Source: Actinomycetes bacterium (GTDB lineage: Bacteria; Actinomycetota; Acidimicrobiia; Acidimicrobiales; Acidimicrobiaceae). From it: DNA of 5,759 bases. The stretch spans positions 1 through 5,759 of the forward strand of contig JAKBSX010000227.1 of the NCBI GenBank assembly GCA_021844725.1, written 5' to 3'. Numbering within the stretch: position 1 is the first letter of the stretch; the number at the start of each line of letters is the position of its first letter. Below are positions 1 through 4,712 of the stretch, piece after piece. Under the pieces are notes generated by a model, which ran no database searches, was not told where the DNA came from, and saw nothing but the letters and a program-made list of their open reading frames with translations. Made by a program: the position numbers and the translations under genes.

Positions 1-157
1 ATCGACAGTTAAACGCGTAACTGCACGTCAGGCGATATTAACTCGATAGCTAGAGGTACCTCAAAACACTCCGTATGAATTACAGCAGTGAACCATCTAT
101 TTTCTCCCTTGCGTGCAAAGCACTGACTAAGAGATAGAGTTTAGGAAAAAAATAAGT

Positions 158-163
158 TATGCT
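158..163 (+). promoter_or_regulatory. Probable -10 box of the riboswitch 1 / phosphatase transcript
   Basis: TATGCT matches the -10 consensus at 4 of 6 positions. Its end lies 9 bases before the first base of aptamer stem P1 (173), so transcription would begin at about 170-172, directly at the aptamer. The riboswitch 2 promoter has nearly the same geometry. No convincing -35 box is seen; tagagt at 135-140 has the right spacing but a poor match. TATAGA at 163-168 is an alternative, but it would start transcription inside P1. Confidence 0.5.
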
Positions 164-171
164 ATAGATGT

Positions 172-220
172 AGGCGATGGAGCTCGCCCTAAGCGCCAAT
201 GTGGCTAATGGCTCCTAACT
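172..220 (+). promoter_or_regulatory. Fluoride riboswitch (crcB motif) aptamer 1
   Basis: This is a fluoride-sensing RNA in the leader of the histidine phosphatase gene. P1 is GGCG (173-176) with CGCC (185-188), closing the loop ATGGAGCT. A short second stem pairs GCC (195-197) with GGC (203-205). It is followed by the hallmark GGCTAATGGC (203-212), close to the usual GGCTGATGGC. The pseudoknot is perfect: loop GGAGC (179-183) pairs with GCTCC (211-215). Order and spacing match the compact Thermotoga aptamer, including the 8-base P1 loop. Known family role: binding fluoride with magnesium stabilises the pseudoknot and usually turns on downstream expression. The identification is strong; the ligand is assigned from the family. 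Confidence 0.93.
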
Positions 221-243
221 GTGGCTTTTGTTCTAGTTAGGAG
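212..243 (+). promoter_or_regulatory. Expression platform: Shine-Dalgarno-sequestering hairpin
   Basis: CTCCTAACT (212-220) is the exact reverse complement of AGTTAGGAG (235-243), with a 14-base loop between. The right arm carries the Shine-Dalgarno AGGAG (239-243), five bases before the ATG at 249. The left arm overlaps the 3' strand of the aptamer pseudoknot (211-215), so the two structures exclude each other. Without fluoride the ribosome site would be paired; with fluoride the pseudoknot captures CTCC and frees it. There is no U-run after the hairpin, so control is likely at translation rather than termination. Confidence 0.85.
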
Positions 244-248
244 ATCTC

Positions 249-1019
249 ATGGGTAATGCTATAAATTCGCTGAACTCGGTGGTAAAAAATGCCCCTAATT
301 CTGTGAACCAAATCAGCTCCGAATCAGAACCTCGGACGGCAAAGCACGCTCAATCAACAAATTTGACGCGGATTTATTTGGTTCGACATGGCCAAACGGA
401 ACTTAACGTGAGCGCGGTTCTAAGAGGGCATCTTGATCCAAAATTGGATGCACTGGGAATATTACAGGCAAAAATGCTAGGCGAGGCGATCGGCCGAGAG
501 CAAGTTCAATTGCTAGTTTCAAGCCCATTGAAACGGGCAGTCGAAACTGCTACAGAAATCGCTATACGTTCTGGTATCGAGGTGGAAATCGAACCTCGCC
601 TGATTGACCGCGACTATGGACCTTGGGCAGGAAAATCTAAGGAGAGTGTCATTGCTAAATTTGGATCACTTGAAGCTGCGCCAGACATTGAGCGGGAGTC
701 TGAAGTATTAGCTCGATCTCTTGAAGCAGTTATGGATGTGGCGCGTCGGGTTCAGAATGGATCTGCTGTTTTAGTTAGCCACGATGCAGTAAACCGACTC
801 CTGCTTTCAGCCCTTGATACCAAACTGAAAGATATTTCTTCTATTCCTCAGGAGACCGGTTGTTTCAACATCATTGAGCTCAAAAACAATGAATGGTATG
901 TCCTCGGCATCAATAAGTACCCGAGCCGAAATGGGATGCCAGTGTCACAACTGGGTGATGGCAATGACGATTTGGCTGAGACTAGAACCCAGCGGACCGA
1001 CGAGGGCGATCATGAGTGA
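249..1019 (+). CDS. Histidine phosphatase superfamily protein (phosphoglycerate-mutase-like), fluoride-riboswitch controlled
   Basis: A 256-residue soluble phosphatase-fold protein. After a low-complexity, Ser/Asn-rich N-terminal extension (about residues 1-39) comes IYLVRHGQTELN with the phospho-accepting His47 in R46-H47-G48. SSPLKRAVETA (91-101) supplies the conserved Arg, and LVSHDAVNR (175-183) holds the second catalytic His178. At the usual acid position (L.E..fG.weG) it reads LIDRDYGPWAG (118-128), with Asp in place of Glu, as I recall for some actinobacterial members. The tail from about 228 is polar and probably disordered. Family members dephosphorylate small phosphorylated metabolites or act as mutases; the substrate cannot be told from sequence. 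The ATG start is fixed by AGGAG five bases upstream, inside the riboswitch platform. No signal peptide is seen, so it is cytoplasmic. The riboswitch implies induction by fluoride; a role in clearing phospho-metabolites behind a fluoride-blocked enolase is speculation. Confidence 0.9.
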   Translation: MGNAINSLNSVVKNAPNSVNQISSESEPRTAKHAQSTNLTRIYLVRHGQTELNVSAVLRGHLDPKLDALGILQAKMLGEAIGREQVQLLVSSPLKRAVETATEIAIRSGIEVEIEPRLIDRDYGPWAGKSKESVIAKFGSLEAAPDIERESEVLARSLEAVMDVARRVQNGSAVLVSHDAVNRLLLSALDTKLKDISSIPQETGCFNIIELKNNEWYVLGINKYPSRNGMPVSQLGDGNDDLAETRTQRTDEGDHE

Positions 1020-1046
1020 AATCATGATTGAGTTGTTCATCATGAT
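1009..1046. repeat. Cluster of three ATCATGA(T) palindromes
   Basis: ATCATGAT is self-complementary and occurs exactly at 1021-1028 and 1039-1046. A 7/8 copy, ATCATGAG, is at 1009-1016 across the stop region of the phosphatase gene. Copy starts are 12 and 18 bases apart. An AAAGGAG sequence (1047-1053) follows the last copy directly. It may be an operator, an RNA structure or chance; no known site is recognised. Confidence 0.4.
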
Positions 1047-1070
1047 AAAGGAGATTTCAAAAGCCATTTT

Positions 1071-1310
1071 ATGCCAGATCCAACCTGCAGTAGGGCCGCT
1101 GCCAAAATCAGAGCATACTTCATCGAGAATCAAGTTAACTTTGCAGAGAGTTTCCTCGATGGACGTTCGAAGGACTGCGTCAAATGCTTGTATGTTCAGC
1201 GAGACGATAATAGATACCAGAGTTTCAAGATGGCTGAGCGTGACTCGTTATCAACGACTTGCAGTGACGATCTATTTGGAAAAGTATTTCTCAGGTTGTC
1301 AAATTCTTAG
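1071..1310 (+). CDS. Doubtful small ORF, possibly a gene remnant
   Basis: A 79-codon ORF whose product is recognised as no family. It is polar, with five Cys (including CVKC near residue 38) and no membrane segment. In its favour: first codon positions are about 59% purine, a mild coding bias better than that of the competing frame. Reading past the TAG at 1308 stays open for a further 44 codons, giving a plausible helical stretch (RQARRCAAELLLLSERIL) that runs into the next gene's ribosome site. Against it: AAAGGAG (1047-1053) lies 17 bases before the ATG, too far for a normal start. It may be a gene broken by a TAG, or not a gene. Confidence 0.22.
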   Translation: MPDPTCSRAAAKIRAYFIENQVNFAESFLDGRSKDCVKCLYVQRDDNRYQSFKMAERDSLSTTCSDDLFGKVFLRLSNS

Positions 1311-1424
1311 CAGATTTTCGAGGAAAGGCACTACACAGTATCGGCTGACACCAACTGGATCAGACAAGCCCGTCGGTGTGCAGCAGAATTGCTCCTTCTT
1401 AGCGAACGCATCTTAAAACATAAT

Positions 1425-1432
1425 AAAGGAGG
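1425..1432 (+). promoter_or_regulatory. Strong ribosome binding site of the multi-HTH gene
   Basis: AAAGGAGG is a near-full Shine-Dalgarno match placed nine bases before the ATG at 1442. It fixes that start and predicts efficient translation, without obvious sequestration. Confidence 0.8.
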
Positions 1433-1441
1433 CCCTTCATT

Positions 1442-2350
1442 ATGTCTGTAACTAGGGTTAATGAGCAAACTGGGGAGCAAAGAAAAGAATCCATCAGAGA
1501 CGTGACGCCAGAAATAGTTGCTCAGATTGTCCGTCTGTATTTGGAGTGCGGTCTATCAACCTATCGTATAGCCGAAAAGTTTAGGCTGAGCCGCCAACGC
1601 ATAGCACAAATCCTTAAATGCGAGGGAGTAACGATCGCACCTCGAGGATCTGGACGTTCGAGACCGTTAAAGGTTTTAGAGGGGTGTTCAGAAGAAACAT
1701 TGCGCACTTTGTATATTGACAAGTGGATGAGTTCTATCGAGATTGGCCACGCGTTGGGTATTTCGGATCGACTTGTGCGAAAGAGGCTAGCGCTTTTCGG
1801 GATCGACCGACGAACTAGAGGCAAGTTTGACCGTCATGATCGCACTGATATAAGTCCCGATGAACTAGAGCATCTCTATGTTGAGAAGGAGCTTGCTGCA
1901 TCCGAAATCGGAGATGAATTTGGCGTATCGCGGCGCATTGTATTGCAAGCTGCCCATAGTTATGGAATTCCAGTGCGCGCAGGTGGGTACCCTCGCCCGT
2001 CTAAAAGTCTCGACATTCACCTGATTGATGCGCTCTATGACGATATCGACGTAATGAGAATTTTGAATGCCCAGGATATCCCAATAGTTCGTGAACCAGG
2101 ACCGATTTGGCAAAGGTTTCCAAATCCAAAACCGCTAACCAAAGAGCTTATTACCGGGTTATACGTTGAATGTGGTCTTGCCTGTTTTCACATAGAGTTA
2201 CTGACGGGTCACCCAGTTCCCACGATCCTTCGCCGACTTGACGAGTTGCGTATTGCTAGGCGTAGACCGGGAGGTAGATCTCCATTCATGAGGCGATGGC
2301 AGGAACAACAGCGCATGGACAAGAGGTACAATGGCCGTGCTCAAAGATGA
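1442..2350 (+). CDS. Protein of tandem helix-turn-helix repeats, probable DNA-binding regulator
   Basis: A 302-residue, Arg-rich soluble protein built from repeated HTH units. Unit 1 (about 22-70) has LSTYRIAEKFRLSRQRIAQIL; unit 2 (82-127) has SSIEIGHALGISDRLVRKRL; unit 3 (138-183) has AASEIGDEFGVSRRIVLQAA. Unit 4 (191-220) is shortened and degenerate, and unit 5 (231-280) is diverged but keeps the LYVECGL opening. Each unit starts with an acidic helix containing LY and ends with a GI..R turn into basic residues. The last 25 residues are a basic tail. Such multi-HTH proteins occur in actinobacteria; their targets are generally unknown. No catalytic or ligand-binding domain is present, so it is not an evident recombinase or nuclease. 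It is convergent with the DUF190 gene and follows the phosphatase after a 422-base gap. Control of fluoride genes is possible but shown only by proximity. Confidence 0.8.
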   Translation: MSVTRVNEQTGEQRKESIRDVTPEIVAQIVRLYLECGLSTYRIAEKFRLSRQRIAQILKCEGVTIAPRGSGRSRPLKVLEGCSEETLRTLYIDKWMSSIEIGHALGISDRLVRKRLALFGIDRRTRGKFDRHDRTDISPDELEHLYVEKELAASEIGDEFGVSRRIVLQAAHSYGIPVRAGGYPRPSKSLDIHLIDALYDDIDVMRILNAQDIPIVREPGPIWQRFPNPKPLTKELITGLYVECGLACFHIELLTGHPVPTILRRLDELRIARRRPGGRSPFMRRWQEQQRMDKRYNGRAQR

Positions 2351-2446
2351 GTTAGAAATACGAATGAGTATGGAGTATTTGGTCAGAACCTGTGAAAGAT
2401 GAATTACTAATCTCGTGTTAGGCTACCATGTATAATCCAGGTTACC

Positions 2447-3523
2447 TTAGAACCAGTGATGTGCTAGCTTGAGACCTTCACGACTATCGTCGCCAATCCT
2501 GGTGTGCATAGCTGGAACTATCTCGCTAGTGACCAGGCCGTACTCGCTAGTTAACTCATCGATAATAGGGAATGACTCTGCGATCCGTTTAGGAGAGTCG
2601 ATGACAATTGTTACAGTTGGAACATTTCTGCCAAACTGCATTATGCGATCGCCGTGTGGATCGTGGTCGCCCAAATATCCCCATATGCAGCGTAAGGTCG
2701 TTGCCCCACTAATGCCTGCGGAGCGAAGACGTCTAATGAGCGCGCGATTGATCGGTTGTCCACCGTGCAGCTCTGATTCAGTAGTGTGAATCATCAGTTT
2801 TTGCCACAATGACATACCATGTACATCAGTTTCTGGGAGCATCTTTGGTGGTTCGATAAGCTTACCGTTACTTTTGCATATCTGTACTCGCTCAAGAGTG
2901 ACTAGCGGCCGATGAATCAGGCCACTGAGTTCAGGTAAAACCTGGCTTATTTGTTCCCCAGTTCCCACAGCGATTACCATTATTGGCACATCGACGTTGC
3001 GGCTAAAGAACTGAGCACGTACACGCTTGCCAAGGGCGGTTCCATCAACACCAAGTAATACGCTGGCACCCGTAACGCCGCGTCGACGCAGCAGATCACA
3101 AACGGCCACAAATGCTGGTACCCGATAAACACGTTCCTGTCGCCCAAGATAAATAGTCAGCTTCGTCGCCTCACCCAACTCCTCGGGGAAGTCGAAGAAG
3201 TGCAATTTTCCGGTTTGCATACGTGCCCGTTCCAGCGTGACCAAGCCACTTCCAGAAGCAAGTATCGCCTCGTCAAGTACTTCTTCGATATGCTTGCGAG
3301 TATCTACTGCTATGGCCACCGCTGGCAAGTCCTCCGAGAGACTTAATGAGGTATCAGTACGTAGATGATGTTTTAGCCCAAAACCTTCCACTCCACGCAG
3401 CAGGATAGAGGTGGCAATCTCGTGTCGCTCGTAAAGGTCGAGTAACGATTCGGCCACAAACTGACGCCCAACCTGCTTGCGTTCTCCGAAATAAGTAGTT
3501 ATTTTTAGACATTCTTCATTCAT
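2447..3523 (-). CDS. Triple DUF190-domain protein, PII-like fold, fluoride-locus accessory
   Basis: About 358 residues comprising three tandem DUF190 (PF02641) domains at roughly 6-101, 121-216 and 242-339. All share the pattern of an initial K(L/I) strand, a helix, a gGv.GAt.L.G(v/i).G turn, dlP......vd and a final glvt.e strand (SGLVTLERARM, RPLVTLERVQI, YGLVTSEIVPA). Domain 3 is the most diverged and carries a GDHDPHGD motif. A normal DUF190 protein has one domain of about 100-120 residues. The family is PII-like and commonly sits beside crcB; its biochemical role is not established. I chose ATG 3523 over GTG 3544 because GGAAAG lies eight bases upstream and domain 1 then begins at once, as in single-domain relatives. 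It lies 115 bases after crcB2, probably in the same fluoride-induced unit, although a separate weak promoter cannot be excluded. No signal peptide; cytoplasmic. Confidence 0.88.
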   Translation of the reverse strand: MNEECLKITTYFGERKQVGRQFVAESLLDLYERHEIATSILLRGVEGFGLKHHLRTDTSLSLSEDLPAVAIAVDTRKHIEEVLDEAILASGSGLVTLERARMQTGKLHFFDFPEELGEATKLTIYLGRQERVYRVPAFVAVCDLLRRRGVTGASVLLGVDGTALGKRVRAQFFSRNVDVPIMVIAVGTGEQISQVLPELSGLIHRPLVTLERVQICKSNGKLIEPPKMLPETDVHGMSLWQKLMIHTTESELHGGQPINRALIRRLRSAGISGATTLRCIWGYLGDHDPHGDRIMQFGRNVPTVTIVIDSPKRIAESFPIIDELTSEYGLVTSEIVPAMHTRIGDDSREGLKLAHHWF

Positions 3524-3638
3524 GAGAAATTCTTTCCATACCACAAAGTCGCGAAACCTTTATAGAACCGATGACTAATTTTGCTGAGGAATATGTATTG
3601 GTTGTGGCGTAAAAGTGAACAAGCCCCTGGAACGAAAA

Positions 3639-4004
3639 TCATAGCTGTGTCCCAATCCAACGACCGAAAGCTGCTGCTGCGAGGCCGAGCACTAGGCTGA
3701 AAACGATGTTAGCCGCTGCAGATCGATGTCGCCATTCCTCGTCAAGTCGGTGTGTCTCGAGAATCCAAGTTGAAAAGGTTGTGTACGAACCTACGGCCGC
3801 AACTCCAGCTAAGAGCATCCAATCTTTACCGAATGCCAGACCTGTTACTAAGCCAAGGACCATGGCGCCACTGATGTTGATGAGCATGGTCCCGTAGGGA
3901 AAATCCCTTCCAAGGCGTGTTCCAATGGAGCCGTCCACCACGAACCTTAGCACTGATCCACATCCACCAATAAGTATCACCGCGATCCACAGAAGACCAC
4001 TCAT
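3639..4004 (-). CDS. crcB: Fluoride channel subunit, CrcB/Fluc family (second of pair)
   Basis: A four-helix membrane protein of 121 residues, the usual Fluc length. Helices are at about 3-22, 39-58, 63-82 and 97-117. Hallmarks seen are [10 protein letters not shown] (helix 1), [12 protein letters not shown] with the pore Asn43 (helix 2), and GSYTTFSTW with Phe77 of the TTFS break (helix 3). Family role: passive, highly selective fluoride export as an antiparallel dimer. Charges fall in loop 1 (GTRLGRD) and loop 3 ([10 protein letters not shown]), predicting N- and C-termini outside. I prefer ATG 4004 because it overlaps the crcB1 stop as ATGA, with GGAT six bases upstream; ATG 4016 would add four residues and a 16-base overlap. 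Either way translation is coupled to the upstream subunit, suggesting one-to-one assembly. Confidence 0.93.
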   Translation of the reverse strand: MSGLLWIAVILIGGCGSVLRFVVDGSIGTRLGRDFPYGTMLINISGAMVLGLVTGLAFGKDWMLLAGVAAVGSYTTFSTWILETHRLDEEWRHRSAAANIVFSLVLGLAAAAFGRWIGTQL

Positions 4005-4489
4005 GACGCTATCCATATGCGTCGTGCCACTGCAGTAGCAAAATGAATTGCCAGGTATCCCGCAAAAATACTAGCTACTGCATAAGTAGCTGCTAGACCG
4101 TAGGCATGTGCATTAATCATGTTCAAGAGTTCTATTTGCATCGTTGCAAAGGTTGACAAGCCGCCGCAAAGTCCAGTACCGAGCAAAGATCTGCTATAGC
4201 TGGACATCGGTAGCCGCTCTTGCAAGCGGGTAACGAAGTAACCTAGCAAGAACGCAGCAACGATATTTACGACGAAAGTAGCCCATGGCCAGCTAGTTGC
4301 CGAGCTTGTAAACGCCTCAGCAAGGGCGGCACGCAAAAGTGTTCCCAGTGCCCCTCCAAGAAAGACCGCTGCAATCTCGCGCTTATCAAGCTGTGACAGG
4401 AAACTATAAGACTTGGCACGGTTCAGTGGCTGATTGGATACATCACTGTTTGAATCTAATGTGGCGGAATAATGTGATCCGTTCCTCAC
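4001..4489 (-). CDS. crcB: Fluoride channel subunit, CrcB/Fluc family (first of pair)
   Basis: A four-helix Fluc protein of 162 residues, longer than usual because of a polar N-terminal extension (about 1-37). Helices are at about 39-58, 69-87, 102-121 and 131-153. Hallmarks are [11 protein letters not shown] (43-53), [10 protein letters not shown] with pore Asn75, and [12 protein letters not shown] (106-117), where the usual TTFST reads STFAT but Phe114 is kept. Positive residues cluster in the N-terminus (KR), loop 2 ([14 protein letters not shown]) and the C-terminus (ARR), predicting N-in/C-in, opposite to its partner. The start is GTG 4489: there is no in-frame ATG before helix 1, and AAAGGA (4505-4500) lies ten bases upstream. 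It is the first gene behind fluoride riboswitch 2 and overlaps crcB2. The pair probably forms a heterodimer exporting fluoride across the cytoplasmic membrane. Confidence 0.93.
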   Translation of the reverse strand: MRNGSHYSATLDSNSDVSNQPLNRAKSYSFLSQLDKREIAAVFLGGALGTLLRAALAEAFTSSATSWPWATFVVNIVAAFLLGYFVTRLQERLPMSSYSRSLLGTGLCGGLSTFATMQIELLNMINAHAYGLAATYAVASIFAGYLAIHFATAVARRIWIAS

Positions 4490-4521
4490 TTAGAAGAAAT
4501 CCTTTCTTTGTCGATAAAGTG
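4487..4521 (-). promoter_or_regulatory. Putative expression platform at the crcB1 start
   Basis: CACTT (4521-4517) can pair with AAGTG (4491-4487), which contains the GTG start codon. Inside lies a second hairpin, AAGAAA (4508-4503) with TTTCTT (4499-4494), holding the Shine-Dalgarno GGA (4502-4500) in its loop. Both ribosome site and start codon can thus be occluded. The link to the aptamer is less direct than at riboswitch 1, since the left arm begins seven bases after the pseudoknot strand. No U-run is seen, so translational control is likelier than termination. Confidence 0.45.
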
Positions 4522-4522
4522 G

Positions 4523-4591
4523 GAGCAGAAGCCATCAGCCAACTAGTAGCAGTTTTAGAACGATGTGTTTCTAAACCAGGGCATCATCTGG
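4523..4591 (-). promoter_or_regulatory. Fluoride riboswitch (crcB motif) aptamer 2
   Basis: This leader RNA of the crcB pair reads on the minus strand. P1 is CCAG (4591-4588) with CTGG (4579-4576) around the loop ATGATGCC. An inserted hairpin follows, TTTAGAA (4575-4569) with TTCTAAA (4560-4554). P2 is GCTA (4550-4547) with TGGC (4541-4538), then the hallmark GGCTGATGGC (4540-4531). The pseudoknot pairs loop GATGC (4585-4581) with GCTTC (4532-4528), with one central U-U mismatch. The signature, the loop length and the crcB genes downstream make the assignment strong despite the mismatch. It should raise channel expression when fluoride enters the cell. Confidence 0.88.
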
Positions 4592-4617
4592 CTTCAGTCA
4601 GTATAGTGTCAGATGAT
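4583..4617. repeat. 8-base inverted repeat spanning the crcB promoter
   Basis: On the minus strand ATCATCTG (4617-4610) and CAGATGAT (4590-4583) are perfect complements 19 bases apart. They bracket the -10 box and the predicted start. Allowing one mismatch, the arms extend to GGAATCATCTG and CAGATGATGCC. The upstream arm would not be in the RNA if transcription starts at 4593, so this could be a protein-binding operator; chance or a remnant fold remains possible. Confidence 0.35.
4600..4605 (-). promoter_or_regulatory. Probable -10 box of the riboswitch 2 / crcB transcript
   Basis: TATACT on the minus strand matches the -10 consensus at 5 of 6 positions. The predicted start is at about 4593, one to three bases before aptamer stem P1. 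The -35 region falls in AT-rich sequence without a clear box. This separates the fluoride genes from the TPR-like gene upstream, which ends at 4713. Confidence 0.6.
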
Positions 4618-4712
4618 TCCGAAATTAAAATTGAATTCAGCATAACCAAATAAATCAGCGCAAGTCTTACCTCATGTGATGACTCAGTACTAGAACCACA
4701 CCTAATACGCTT

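Larger units (their letters stand above)
1020..1441. other. 422-base stretch without a convincing gene
   Basis: This gap separates the phosphatase from the HTH gene. It holds the ATCATGAT cluster at its start, two overlapping weak ORFs and, at its end, the AAAGGAGG ribosome site of the HTH gene. One ORF (1012-1416, 134 codons from an ATG overlapping the phosphatase stop by eight bases) has a random-looking product and only a weak GAGGG upstream. The other (1071-1310) is listed separately. No tRNA, CRISPR, insertion-sequence ends, terminator or further riboswitch is seen. It could be a long untranslated leader or a decayed gene. Confidence 0.5.

Noticed and set aside
53..62. Palindrome GAGGTACCTC near the left edge
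   Set aside because: An isolated 10-base palindrome with no partner copy and no promoter geometry; probably chance.
249..1019. Annotating the phosphatase as glycolytic phosphoglycerate mutase
   Set aside because: Only the superfamily motifs are certain. Asp replaces the usual Glu and the mutase-specific features are not evident, so a general phosphatase call is safer.
945..1133. Minus-strand ORF across the phosphatase end
   Set aside because: Overlaps a clear gene, has a low-complexity Met/Ile-rich product and no ribosome site; a shadow frame.
1561..2113. Minus-strand ORFs inside the HTH gene
   Set aside because: They lie wholly within a well-supported gene and show no recognisable domain.
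2421..2448. AGGCTACC / GGTTACCT inverted repeat as a convergent terminator
   Set aside because: Only three plus three base pairs around an internal mismatch and no U-run; too weak to call.
2469..2789. Plus-strand ORF antisense to the DUF190 gene
   Set aside because: Opposite a strongly supported three-domain protein; the product has no family features.
3524..3638. A third fluoride riboswitch or own promoter for the DUF190 gene
   Set aside because: No GGCTGATGG-like core or pseudoknot is present; TATAAA-like sequence is there without a -35 partner.
4339..4653. Plus-strand ORF across the crcB1 start and riboswitch 2
   Set aside because: It is antisense to conserved RNA and channel motifs; the openness is incidental.
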